From Antilocapra americana (lineage: Eukaryota > Chordata > Mammalia > Artiodactyla > Antilocapridae): a DNA stretch of 64,000 nt. Below are positions 36,901 through 48,792 of the stretch, piece after piece (the first letter of the stretch is position 1; every line of letters begins with the position of its first letter). Made by a program: the position numbers and the translations under genes. The notes beneath the pieces were generated by a model. The model was not told the origin of the DNA. It saw only the letters and a list, made by a program, of their open reading frames with translations, and did not search any database. Where the stretch lies: assembly GCA_007570785.1 (NCBI GenBank), contig ML660201.1, positions 44,106,473 through 44,170,472 on the forward strand, given 5' to 3'.

Positions 36901-39900
36901 AAAAAGGAGAAGAGAAAGGGTGGAGGCTGACTAGAGAGGTTGACGTGGAGTGAGAGCATGGAGACCTGGAGACTAACAGGAGGAAGGCCGGGCGTTCCAC
37001 TGCAGAAGTGGAGAAGCACCTGCCTATGCTGGGGAGAGAGGGGGTCCCAGATTTAGCAAATGAAAATGTAGGTCATGAGTTACATTTGAATAACAGGTAA
37101 ATGACACGTTACTTTTTAGTATAAGTTCAGCTGTCACATGGACACATTTTGTAAACCCAAAATACACAGGTGAAAATCCTTACTCCCATACTTTAGGATG
37201 TGACCTTAAATTTGGAGAAAAGCTCTCTAGAGAGATCAAGTTAAAATGAGTTGTTTAGGATGGACTCCAATCCAATATGACTGGTGTCCTTGAAAGAGGG
37301 AAATTTGGACCCAGAGGCAGACATGCCCACAGAGAAAATGATAATGAAGATATACAAGGAGAAAATGGCCATTGACAGGCCAAGGAGAGAGGCCTAGAGT
37401 AGAGTCTTCCCTCCAAGCTCTCAAAAGGAACCAACCCTGCCAGCACCTTGATCTTGGACTTCTAGCCTCTAGACATGTGAGACAATAAATGTCTGCTGTG
37501 AAAGCCACCCAGGTAGGGCTTCCCTGATGGCTCAGATGGTAAAGAATCTGCCTGAAATATAGGAGATCCAACTTCAATCCCTGGGTTGGAAAGATCCCCT
37601 GGAGAACGGAATGGCAACCCACTCCAGTATTCTTGCCTGGAGAATCCCATGGACAGAGGAGCCTGGTGGGCTAGAGTCCATGGCGTCACACACAGTCAAA
37701 CATGACTGAAGCGGCTTAGCACAGCACAGCAAACTAAGTACAGTGTCCTGTTCAGTGTTTGGAATGTGCTTGGTAAAAAATTATTCACTGTTTATGACAA
37801 GTTCCTATTTATCTGGAGGTCTTATATCTGATATGGCAGTCCTATGGAGGAAGCAGGTCTGTTCTGTGCAGCCTGCGGACAAAATCAGAACCTGTCCTGA
37901 TGAGTAAGAGGTGACCAGAGACAGGTTTCAACTCGAGAGGAAGTTCTTTCTTACGACTTGAATTGTCACACAGTGGGACAGCTTCTTGAGGAAGTAGTGA
38001 GCTCCCTATTCCCAGAGGTATGTGAGGCAAGGCACACCTGCAACTGCAAGTTGGCATCAGAATCCTCATAAATGCGCCGGGCAAGCCCATGGTTCTCCAG
38101 GGCCATATTTTCCAGGAAGTTATAATTCAGATTGTCACCAAAGCCGAGGTTGTACAAGGGGAACTTGCCGCCAATGGCATTCCGCACATTCTCTTGGATT
38201 TTTTCAGGTCTGCTTTCACCTGCGGGAGAAGGAGGTATTTATGCTGCAGCCGTAGCCCCAGCAACTGTCTGGACCAGCTCTGTCTGCAGAGATCTGACCC
38301 CTGCCTGTGCAGAGCTGGCAGAGTCATGGCTACAAGCCCTCCATGAGCAGACGTTGAGGCGAGCAGAGCCCTTCAGGGGCTCATAGATCACAGGGGACCC
38401 TGGGGAGAGCTGCCCAGGGTCATGCAGCACACTGGTTATAGAACCAGGAGCAGCAGCCAGAGCCACACACGCCGCCTCACCCACATTGGCGTCCCCGTCG
38501 GTCAACATGATGATAATGGAGGTGCTCCTCTCTGGAACTGTATGCTCCTTCCGGGCCTTGTTTAGCATACTGATGCCCTTCAGCAGCGCGTCGTTGATGT
38601 TAGTCACTGGCACAGAGACAGATGGCACCATGAGAGGGTATCCTCAGGGTGCCAAGGGGAGGCAGTCGAGATAACAGTCCCTGCTTACGTGCTCAAAGAC
38701 CCTGCCTGCCTGTGCACGGTGGTACTCAGTAAATATTGACTGGATGACTCAGTGAGTGATGAATGGATGACTTAGTCTTTCAAATGAGTAAGAGGACCAG
38801 CCTCTCAGGGCTGCTGGAAGGACAGGTGCACATGGTACCTGTGAGAATACATTGTGATTGGAGAACAGTCAAATGGACTGCCAGCCCCTCTCCAGCATAG
38901 ACATCACTTGTCATCTTTCATATGAAACTGCCACGGATGAGTTCTCTGTGGCATTACTTTGTGGGGATCACAGGTTAGAAAGAAATGAGTTTCCTTAGAC
39001 TGCAGAGAAGACACTGCAATGTCAAGCCTGAGGACTCTCCATCCCACCTCTACCCGCAGCTTGGGTCTGCAGGGCCCAGACCAGCAGAGTCTCTGCCACC
39101 AAGGCAGAAGGGAAACAGGCTGCTCAGGCAGAGAGGAAGGGCCGGATGTAGCTCCCTCCCCTCTGTTCTTACATCCTCGATCACGAATATCCATCACAAA
39201 TTTCCTGGCTTCCTGAATGTTCTCAGGAGTGGCTTGAACTAAACTGTCTTTCCAAGTGGTCACATCTCCACTGAACAGGATGAAATTCAAGTAGTCATTC
39301 TCTTTGACATCCTCCAGAATTTTGAGGAGGGCATCCTTTGTCTGGGAAGGAGAAAGACAAGCTGACAAGAAGATGTGATTCTGGCCCGGGCCCCTGCCGT
39401 CTGCAAGAAAAGAGGCAGATGCTTTGTGCCTTTTAAAAATCCTGCCCTCCTTCCTTCTCTTTGACTGGAATAGTTGCTTCATCCACTTTAAAAAATATTT
39501 CCCTGTGTCTCCCATCCATCACCTACTCTTGCACCAAGGAGAGTAGAGTACCTGCTCCATTTTCCGACCGGACATGGAACCACTGACGTCAATCACGAAG
39601 ACCACACTCTTGGGTACCACTGGAAGGCCTTGAGGTGCAAAGAAGTGCACAAAGTAGCCATTGACAATCTGGAAAGGGGAGACAGAGACTGGAGACCAGT
39701 GGCCCTTCAGCAACCTCACATTGGCTGCCCTTTGCAAAGAGAACCCAGACTTTTAGCAGCCCCAAATAAAGATGTCCACACAAAGGTTCTGGTCCTGCCT
39801 TGCAGGAACCTCATGCTTGGGCTGAAAATCAAGTTTGTTTTACCAGATGAAGCCAGAGCCCCTCCACACATCAGCCCTCATCAGAGCAAGGTAGGGGATG

Positions 39901-42900
39901 GATTTGCCTGGCAGAGCCAGATTTGGCAAGTACCTACTTGCACATTGGCGGGAGACTCTCTGTTCACATCATAGGTGATGATGAAATCTCCTTTGAGAAG
40001 GGAGTCTGTGCAGGTTGGGCAGGAACGCTGTTGGTCCAAGCTGGGTTTGAAGGACACATGGCCCTGAGGGAGGGTGATGGAGGGCCTCTCTCAGCTTGGG
40101 TAGGGCCTGTCCTCTGCAGACCTCTGCCTGGGGCTGCCCTAGGCACTCAGCAAAGTGCCTGAGTCCTGCCGCCCTCTGGGGTGCCCTGGCCTTCCTGAGC
40201 ACCTCTCTCTCCCTCGGAGATCAGGAGCCCCTTGGAGGCTAGAGGCTTTATCTGAGCCAGGCTTTCACTCTCCTGGTTCACTAGGCCTCACAAGTCCCTT
40301 AGCTCTGCCTGCACCTAGAAGCCACTTAGGGAGGAGAATTCTGTACCATGAAAAGGAACTTCATGTTGGGTGATACTGTGTGCTTTTTGTCAAGAGGAGC
40401 AAGGAGCAGAGTAGAGAGTGAGGAGGGGGGCCTGGGTGGGGACACCGCTTGCAGAGGTCAGCAGCCCTCTGAGTATGTGCTCCTTGAGCCTTGCCCTGGG
40501 AGTCCTGACTGAGATTTGCTGTCCGTGTGAACATGTATTCATCCACTACCCACGATCAGCAAGACCCCTGGAATTGCTGGGGACCTTGGGGCCCAGAGCC
40601 AGCCACGAGCACCAAGAATGAATTTCCCTGTCTTTCACTACTCGTGTGGAGTCAGATCTGAAAAACTCTCTCAAGTCTCTGTCTCCTTCTCTGTAAAACA
40701 GGGACCAGTAGCCCACCCTGCCTACTTTCCCTTAGTGAAATGGGATCAAGCTTTATAAATGGTTTCCCTGTCCCCTCCCCCAGTGCAGTTGAGACCCCAG
40801 TTCCTCTGGCAGGTCATCACCAGCAAGCAGCCCCCTACCTCCAGCATCCTCACTCCTGACCTAGGTGGCCTAGGAGAAAGGGGACGTTGCAGACTTCTCC
40901 CCGTCCCTGACCCTTGCCTCATACCTATGCACACACACACACTCTCTCTCTCTCTCCCCCTCCCTCTCTCCCTTGCATCTGTCAAACCCCCAGGTTCAGA
41001 CTCACCTTGCTAGACTCAGTGTTCCTGCCCCTGCTCCCTCCCCCCAGGCCCCAGAGGCATCTATACCACCTTTTTCCCTGAGAAGGACTTGGTGAGGGCG
41101 CTGCCCAAGAGGTCATTGGTGATGAACGAGGCTTCAGCATCCAGGGTGCTGATGCCCTGAGGCTCGAAGATGTCTACCGTGATCTGAAAGGGCCAAGTGT
41201 CAGGAGATGGCACTTAGTGGCAGTGCCGAGCCCAGCCTCCAGGACGACACAGGCGAGGAGATGGGTCAGTGTGGCGCAGGGACCAGCCGCTAGGACAACT
41301 CTGTGATGGCCAAGCCTGCTGCCTCCCAGCAAGAAGATGACCACATGGGCTTGCAGCTGGGCACTCTGACCCCAAAGCTCTTCCACTCCCTGCCATATGG
41401 TGCCCCAGAGTCTACCACTAAAAGCATTACCTTTGGCTTTGCACTCTGATGTAGGTAAAAATGCCCAAGTAACCAGTTACCACCTTTACAGAGACACTTG
41501 GTGATGTTGCCCTCAAGGGCCCAGCACCCAACCTGGATCATCCAAGTCAGTCTGGCCTCCTCCCTTTGGCCCAGGTGCTGTGGGCAGCACCACTATAATT
41601 CCCCCACGCCTCCTTGGCTGGGTGGTGAGGCCTGGGCTCCTACACTCCTCCTGTGGGCTCTGCACAGGGCCCTTCCTGGCACCCTATCCCCTCAGGGGCT
41701 GCGAGTGAGTGGCCAATTACCTCAAAGTGCTTGACCAGTTGTTTGGGCTGGACCTTGAGGTACATCTCGTACTTGCCGTGATGCCTCTTGAGCAGCTCCT
41801 CATATGTTAGCTCAAAAGTGACCTTGCTGCCTGCAGCCACATTGACTGAGACGGTGAATTTCTCCAGCTTCCTCCCAGAGGCTCTGAATGGGGAGAGAAA
41901 CAATGACTGCCCCAGAAAGAGCACCAGTTCCCCACTTCCTGGGCCTTTGGTTTCCAGTCCTTTCCCCCTGTGGGAGACCCCTACCCACTCTGAACCTTGG
42001 TTGCCTCAACTTCAAAGTAAGATAATGTTGTAAGAATTATAACACATTTTGCCATGTAATAATAATAGCTACTGTTCTGTTGTTAGTGTCTCTGAGGGCC
42101 CTCACAACCCTGACATTCTCCCCAAGGCCTGGGGGTCCACACTTACTTGACCAGGCCGGCTGTCTTGCCCTGGGACACGGCCTTCTCATACTGCTTCTTG
42201 GCAGCTTCCTTCTCCTTGACAGACCCAGGGTAGGTAACGCCATCGATGGTCCTGCAGAAACAGAGAGTTGGGGAAGGGGGATGCTCAGGCTGAGCCAGAC
42301 TCCCCTCCCCGCCCAGAGCCAGAAGCTGTGGTGACACCCACAAGGTGAAGTTGGTTATGAAAGCTGTCTTGGGGAGCTCCACATCAAAGGACACCTCCTT
42401 GGCAGTGTCTGCGTGGTTGACGGCCCTGGTGGTGATGACATTGTGAGCAAAGCGAGAGGTCACCTTGCTGTTGACCTTGGTGCTGTAGACTTTGATGCCG
42501 TCCACCTGCGGGAGAGGGACAGTGTATCAGCAGACGGTGGCCAGCGAGCCTGAGGCCCCCGGAAACCAGGACCTCCTCCTGGCTGCTCCCCTTCAAGCTC
42601 TCCTCTGTGGGCTCCAAAGCTCCTGGCTGGTGAGTGACCCCTCCAGTCTCCCAGTCACAGACGTCAGAAGCCTGGGCAGTATCTCTGGTCGCTACCTTTA
42701 ATTGGCCACCACGGTTGTGATGGCCACTCTGCCTCCTTAGCTTTATAATCTGGTTTACTTGCAGCTATAGCCAATGAGATGGTGTAGAAATTCAAATCTG
42801 ACCTGTCCTTCTCCTATTTAAAGTCCTTCTATTCTCCCTACCACCCCCAGGACAGCCTTCCCCATGGCTCTGGGGGCCTCCGAGCAGGTCCTGCCTCCTC

Positions 42901-44255
42901 TGCTCAGTCCGTGCCTCTACCATGCTGGCTCCTAGCTCTTCTCGCTCATCTTTCGAGCTCAGCTTAGAAAGAGCATGTCCACACACACTCTAGTCTGTTC
43001 CCCGTGTCCTTTGATAACTGCCCAGTTCTGTCTCCCAAACAGGCCCTTATTTCCTGCACCAAGGGCGATGCCTGGGGAGGGCCTTCGTGCCCCCCAACAC
43101 CCTCTTTCCAACGGGACTATGGGCCAAGGGATATTCTAGGGAGACATCTGGATTGAACATGGATATAAAGATGCTTCGTGAAGGCATCTCAGGGCCATTC
43201 ACTGTGTGTCTCTTGCCCCATGCATGGGGTCTGACAAATGCTCAGTAAGTGCTTGTGGGAAGAAAGACTCATGAAAGGGTGGTCCTCCATTGCACCAATG
43301 AGTCCAAGGGGCACGGTTCCCTGGAGCTCTCTCCCAGGGCTCTGGAGGCAACAGGGGTCTGCCAGAGCAGGGGGCCATGAGGAGGTTTGCCAGCTGGAGG
43401 GACCTTCCCTTGTGGCCCACTTCTCCCGCTGTTGGGCAACCAGCTCTGCCCGGCCCCATCTCTTGTGAAAGTTCTCACCCCTTCCGGGAGGCTCCGTTTC
43501 TGGAAAAAAGCAAAGACAAACACAGGGGTTGGGCCAAGGCCAAGGTTACCGTGGCCTGGGTTGAGGCTCTAGGCTGAGGCCATGGTTCAGCAGTGACCAC
43601 CTCCCCCAACACACACACACACACACCTTGAGGGGGCCTCCAGACAGAGGACCCACCCAGAGCCACATGGCAGAATAGGAAGGGCTCTGAGTAGATGGGG
43701 AAACTGAGGTCCAGGGGGAAGATCTAGGGGAGTGTGTCAGGGAGGACCAAAGTCAGTGCTCTCCCCCTGCATCATATACCCCGACTCACTCTGCCCCTCC
43801 CTAGGCCCCAGGCCCCCCAGGCCTCCTCCAGACCCCACCACCACTGTACCCCATGCAGCTCAGCCTGGCCATTCCTAGAGGCCTCTCCCCTTGTCTATAC
43901 GTGACCCTCCGAGTCCCTCAGGGAAGTGAGCTGATCGTGGTGCATCACCCACCTGACAGGTCAGCAAACAGAGGTCCCAGAGATTTAAGATCCCCGGGGA
44001 AGCTGTCTCATCAGATTTGACAGCAGGTCTGGGGCCCAGTTTCCCCTACACACTGCCCTGTTCCTTGCAGCTCTGCCCAGCCTCTGCCTCCTCCTCCTCT
44101 TACAGAGGCCCGCCCAGTTTGGCCCCCCTGCCTGCCCATTGGTGAAGAAGGGGCAGCCTTACCCCGAGCAGCCGAGATGGGTTTCTAGGGAAGCCAGAGA
44201 CTGCCAAACTGGAGAGCAGGGCCAAGATGAGGCAGGGCCACCGAGCCGACGCCAT
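30946..44255 (-). CDS. ITIH3: Inter-alpha-trypsin inhibitor heavy chain 3
   Basis: 22 coding exons on the minus strand, all GT..AG: 44163-44255, 43479-43499, 42342-42505, 42147-42251, 41721-41883, 41070-41183, 39938-40063, 39552-39668, 39173-39341, 38481-38606, 38038-38219, 36431-36616, 36135-36274, 35306-35460, 34683-34700, 33783-33806, 33524-33559, 33254-33367, 32545-32749, 31687-31859, 31386-31497, 30946-31075. They sum to 890 residues plus stop, the human length. Order: signal peptide ([16 protein letters not shown]), propeptide ending in dibasic KR at 32-33, VIT domain, vWA domain with MIDAS DVSGSM at about 289-294, helical region ([15 protein letters not shown]), and DPHFII at about 650-655. 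The Asp there becomes the mature C terminus, esterified to chondroitin sulfate of bikunin to form pre-alpha-inhibitor. The ITI heavy-chain C-terminal domain is removed as a propeptide. Secreted by liver; stabilises hyaluronan matrix. Confidence 0.96.
33254..33367 (-). other. ITIH3: ITIH3 exon 18: heavy-chain cleavage/attachment exon
   Basis: This exon encodes [20 protein letters not shown]. Cleavage between Asp and Pro of DPHF exposes the Asp alpha-carboxyl that is ester-linked to bikunin's chondroitin sulfate and later to hyaluronan. The motif is intact. The three short exons upstream (18, 24 and 36 bases) supply the variable linker. Confidence 0.92.
34235..34415 (+). repeat. MIR SINE
   Basis: CTTAACTTCCCTGTGCCTCA, then GTTTCCTCTCTGGAAAATGG and GTTACTGAGTAACTAACTGA, match a plus-strand MIR core in an ITIH3 intron. 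Confidence 0.7.
37135..37510 (+). repeat. MLT1-type ERVL-MaLR LTR fragment
   Basis: The sequence follows the MLT1 LTR pattern: GGATGTGACCTTAAATTTGG, CCAATCCAATATGACTGGTG, and the 3' hallmark CTTGATCTTGGACTTCTAGC followed by GTGAGACAATAAATGTCTGC and AAAGCCACCCA. It is cut off by the Bov-tA insertion that follows. It is an old non-coding LTR with no viral gene. Confidence 0.7.
37514..37732 (+). mobile_element. Bov-tA SINE (plus)
   Basis: GGGCTTCCCTGATGGCTCAG, GGTAAAGAATCTGCCTGAAA and the body through GGCTTAGCACAGCACAGC identify a plus-strand Bov-tA. It sits at the 3' edge of the MLT1 LTR in ITIH3 intron 11. Confidence 0.92.
39552..39668 (-). other. ITIH3: ITIH3 exon 8: vWA MIDAS exon
   Basis: 117 bases on the minus strand encode [14 protein letters not shown], then [18 protein letters not shown]. 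The DxSxS metal-site residues are intact. Confidence 0.93.
40929..40978 (+). repeat. (AC)n(TC)n microsatellite
   Basis: An ACACACACACAC run passes directly into a CTCTCTCTCTCT run and then a C/T-rich tail. It lies in ITIH3 intron 6. Confidence 0.95.
43606..43627 (+). repeat. (AC)n microsatellite
   Basis: A short AC dinucleotide run in ITIH3 intron 1. Confidence 0.9.
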
Positions 44256-44283
44256 TGCTGAGCATGCTGGCCTGGCCTGAGCT

Positions 44284-44292
44284 CCTTATATG
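44284..44292 (-). promoter_or_regulatory. ITIH3: ITIH3 TATA box
   Basis: On the minus strand CATATAAGG lies about 30-37 bases upstream of the ITIH3 ATG (44253-44255). Normal spacing puts the start site near 44260, giving an unusually short 5' UTR unless an upstream start is used. Confidence 0.6.
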
Positions 44293-44299
44293 AGCAAAC

Positions 44300-46715
44300 C
44301 TGATGTTTTCCCAAGTGGGGTCATCGACCTGCAGCGGGGGTGGGAGGAGCAGGAGGTGGGAGGTTCCTCTGGGAAGCTGGGCATGGGTGGAGTGATGGGC
44401 CTGGATCTGCCTGTAGCAAGGTGACCCGGTGGGTATTATCCACAGTGTTAGGACTTCACACCCAGCAGCCATGGGACATGGAACCCCCCTGGGAAGCCAG
44501 AAGCATTGTGTTGACAAATGGGCCCAGAGACCCCATGGGAGGGGGCGATAGTGATGGAATATGGACTCACATTTAAAGCAAAAGGCATCTCATCATCATC
44601 GCCACATCACAGGCATGGCCTCTGATCTGGCCTCCTGGATCATGGTTATCTCCACTCCCTTCTCCAGGCAGCCAGGGCCTAAAACCAGATTTACCACCCT
44701 GAGACTCGGATTTCCATGGCTGACTCCTTCCTCATTACCCTCTATGGTTTCTGTGGCCCCTTGGGAAAGACAGTCCCCGAGTCCTGTGATCCAGCTCCAA
44801 GTTGCTTTCTGAAGGTAACTCTTCCCACCTTCCGCTTCTCTGTACCTGACATCTCTTCTCTCTGCCAGCCCATGTCTCTCCAAATGTCTTCCTCTTTTGT
44901 CCCCTAGCTGAGCACAGACAGCCCTGCTCCAGGCTCCAAGCTCCCAAAGGGCCTACATCCTACGGTTAATATTTGGTTGAGATTCGCATGTTTCATCTGA
45001 TCACTGTCTCTAGACTCTGAGCACTTGGAGGACCAGGCCGTGTGTTGTGTTCATCCCTGTGTTCTCAGTCTGACCAGGAATTCAGCTGCCTTCAGCCCAT
45101 TGGAGGATCATTCTCCCAGAAGTCCCCAGTGAGGCTGGAGTTCTAGTCTCCAGGACCATGGCAGCCTCAAAGGCAGGGTCTTATCGCCTCCTAGTGGGGG
45201 CTGGGTCCTTCTGGGCCATCCCAGAGCCCTGCCAGACCCTAGACCCTCCGGAGTGGCCATGATGTGCTGGCCATACTTTTCTGAACAAAATGACCTGGTG
45301 ACCCTCCCACTTGGCCACTACCAAACGGAGTTAATGAGGATGCCTGGTCACAGGATAGCTCATGTATGGATCAGACTATGGTCTTGACTGAAAGCCAAGA
45401 CTTGACTGTAATATGTACAGAGATAGCTGACTGCTAAGGCCAGAGAAACATAGTGAGAAAACAAAAGTTAGGAGGTAGCAGAAAAGAGGGGACTAGTGAC
45501 TGGAAGTGGCAACAGCCTCAGAAGCAATGACAGAAAGTTGCCAACTTAGCAAAATGATGGTAGATCAACAAAGGAAACTGCTGATGCCCGGCTGGGGGGT
45601 CCCTGCCCTCCTTAGGCCTCTTGAATTCTTATAGTGACCCCTACTACCAGCAAGCACCCAGCTGTAGGCTGATACCTGGGAGCAGAGAGAAGGGCCCTTC
45701 AACGTGATTCATGTGATCACCTTCAGTGTCTGCAGTTACTGACTGCTAGGCCCTGGGGCTGTGGCAGAACTGTTATCCTGCCAGCATTGCCCAGCAGCCC
45801 CTCCTCATGCCCGCCCCCAGCCTCTTTCCTCCGGACTACCACCTCATCCCTCAATACTAAGAGCTTTGTGGGAGAAGCAGCTCATAATAGGAAATTCTGA
45901 GATTGCTCTAGAGGCCCCTGAGGGACAGCTGGAGACTTGAAGGACCCAGAGTCATCAGACAGAATTTGGAATTAAATGGAATCTAAGACATCTTCAGGTT
46001 CACCCTATTTCTGCTCTACAGGATGGGAGAAAGAGGCCCTAGTTAGGCAGGGCTTTGCTCAGGGTGACCAGCCAGCTGGCCCTCCCTTAAGAAACCCAGA
46101 ATACTCCAGACAATGGGCTAGGCTCTGAACCTCCATGGACTGTCCCTCAGGGCTCTGTGTCCCTAGGCCTGGGACAGCCCTGGGCCTCAGCCTCTGTACT
46201 GTCAATCTGAGCCCTCATTTGGGGCAGGAACCAGAGAGAAGCCAGAAAAGCAGAAATGCTCTGGAAAGGAGTAGAGGCTCATCACGCTTCACCAGAAGGG
46301 CCAGTGGCTCCCAAAAGTGCAAGTTCATCTCCCCGCACCCTGTAATGTCACATTTCAACTGGGCCCCTAGACAAAGCCAGGGAATACATTCTGAAGGGGA
46401 CATTCCAGGCCCCATTGTGAGGAGTCAGTGGGCTGCTATTCATGAATTCAGAGCTTCTGGGCAGTGGCTGTCTCTGCCTTGAGGCGATTTGCCTGCTCCC
46501 AGAAATGCCAACCCCCAGCCAGGAAATCCAGTGGAGGGTGGAGGCCTGGGAACTGCTTCCTGAGGCCCTGACTGCAGTGTGGGAGCCTCTAGTTCCTGGC
46601 AGGACTTCTTCAGGACTCCAAGTCCATATATTATATTTCATGTTTTTTTCATGTGCTCATGTTAAGTAATACTTAGAATGCTCTAGATTTGGAGTGGCAG
46701 CTGTATGGTGCTGGA
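44300..46715. other. ITIH3-ITIH1 intergenic DNA, 5' flank of ITIH3
   Basis: No gene was recognised. The stretch at about 45000-45085 (TCTAGACTCTGAGCACTTGG, then TGTGTTCATCCCTGTGTTCT) looks like a decayed L2 3' region. Open frames here lack family signatures. The first few hundred bases should hold the ITIH3 liver promoter. Confidence 0.5.
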
Positions 46716-46824
46716 GCAACTTTGAGGAGATACCCCACTTTCAAGGGCAAAGGAGAAGTCTCAGCAAGATGGTAAGAGGGGTGAAGTCATGAAATTGCAT
46801 TTAGACTCAAACCCCATATCCACC

Positions 46825-47300
46825 AGAGATGCTCAGAGGGCACAAACAAACCTTGGATGCACCAGGACCCAGAGACCCAACAGAGACTAAGACAGAACTG
46901 TGTTTGAGTGTCTTCTGTGGGGTACAGGTCAGCAGCAGACTACTGCAGGGGAAGAGGCTCTGGGTACAGTAGACCTGGGTCTGGCATAAGCCCTCTTGGA
47001 GTAAGTCACCATTAACCCTACTATAGAACCACCAGAGCTTACACAGGACTGGGGAAACCGACTCTTGGAGGGCACAAACAAAACCTATGCACACCAGGAC
47101 CCAGGAGAAAGGAGCAGTGACCGCACAAGAGACTGACCCAGATTTGCCCATGAGTGTCCAGGAGTCTCTGGAGGAGGCGTGGGTCGGGGGTGGCCTGCTG
47201 CAGAGTTGGGGGAACTGAGTGCAGCAGTGCATGCATGAGACCTTTTGAAGGAGGTCACCATTATCTTCATTACATCCACCATAGTTTGGCCTCAGGTCAA
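46825..47300 (+). repeat. Imperfect tandem duplication in BovB 5' region
   Basis: Two units of about 240 bases run in tandem. Each begins with GAGGGCACAAACAAA and CACCAGGACCCAG and ends with GTCACCATTA and a TATAGAACCACCA- or CATCCACCATAG-like stretch. The copies differ considerably, so the duplication is old and probably predates insertion. Confidence 0.65.
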
Positions 47301-48286
47301 ATAACATGGAGGAAACACAGCCCTGCCCATCACCATAAAATTGGATTAAAGATTTACTGAGCATGGCCTTGCTCATCAGAACAATACCTAGTTTCCCGCT
47401 CAGTCAGTCTCTCCTATCAGGAAGCTTCCATAGCCTCTTATCCTTCTCCATCAAAGGACAGACAGAATGAAAAGCACAGTCACAGAAAGCTAACCAATCT
47501 GATCACATAGACCACGGCCTTGTCTAACTCAATGAAACTATGAGCCGTGTTGTGTAGGACCACCCAAGACAGACGGATCATGGTGGAAAGCTCTGACAAA
47601 ATGTGGTCCACTGGAGAAGGGAATGGCAAACCACTTTAGTATTCTTGTCTTGAGAACCCCATAAACAGTATGAAAAGCCAAAAAGATAGGACATTGGAAG
47701 ATGAACTCCCCAGGTTGGTAGGTGCCCAATATGCTACTGGAGATCAGAGGAGAAATAACTCCAAGAAGAATGAAGAGACAGCGCCAAAGTAAAAACAACA
47801 CCCAGTTGTAGATGTGACTGGTGATGGAAGTAAATTCTGATGCTGTAAAGAGCAGTATTGCATAGGAACCTGCAATATTGTTAGGTCCATGAATCAAGGC
47901 AAATTGGAAGGGTCAAACAGGAGATGGCAAGAGTGAACATCAACATTTTAGGAATCAGCGAACTAAAATGGACTGGAATGGGTGAATTTAACTCAGACGA
48001 CCATTATATCTACTACTGTGGGCAAGACTCCCTTAGAAGAAATGGAGTAGCCATCATAGTCAATAAGTCTGAAATGTAGAATTGGATGCAATCTCAAAAA
48101 CAACAGAATGATCTCTGTTCGTTTCCAAGGCAAAGTATTCAATATTACAGTAATCCACGTCTATGCCCCGACCACTAATGCTGAAGAAACATTGAATGGT
48201 TGACTGATTCTATGAAGGCCTACAAGACCTTCTAGAACTAACATCCAAAAAAGATGTCCTTTTCATTATAGGAGACTGGAATGCAA

Positions 48287-48792
48287 AAGTAGGAAGTCAA
48301 GAAATACCTGGAGTAACAGGCAAATTTGGCCTTATAGTACAGAATGAAGCAGGGCAAGGCTAATAGAGTTTTGCCAAGAGAACGCACTGGTCATAGCAAA
48401 CCCCCTCTTCCAACAATACAAGAGAAGACTCTACACATGGACATCACCAGATGGTCAACACTGAAATCAGATNNNNNNNNNNNNNNNNNNNNNNNNNNNN
48501 NNNNNNNNNNNNNNNNNNNNNNNNNNNNNNNNNNNNNNNNNNNNNNNNNNNNNNNNNNNNNNNNNNNNNNNNTATATCTTTCCTTTTCTCCTTTGCCTTT
48601 CATTTTAAGTAGGAAGTCAAGAAATACCTGGAGTAACAGGCAAATTTGGCCTTATAGTACAGAATGAAGCAGGGCAAGGCTAATAGAGTTTTGCCAAGAG
48701 AACGCACTGGTCATAGCAAACCCCCTCTTCCAACAATACAAGAGAAGACTCTACACATGGACATCACCAGATGGTCAACACTGAAATCAGAT
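48287..48792 (+). repeat. Identical 186-bp direct repeat flanking the gap
   Basis: Positions 48287-48472 and 48607-48792 are identical base for base. The first copy ends at the first N; the second continues into the next BovB sequence. An exact repeat in such a decayed element, placed on both sides of a gap, indicates false duplication during assembly. Confidence 0.95.
48473..48572. other. Assembly gap (100 N)
   Basis: Exactly 100 undetermined bases, the conventional placeholder for a gap of unknown size, inside the BovB element. Confidence 0.99.

Noticed and set aside
44185..44517. 110-codon minus-strand ORF over the ITIH3 promoter and first exon
   Set aside because: Alternate frame of the ITIH3 signal-peptide exon; at most its last codons form an upstream ORF.
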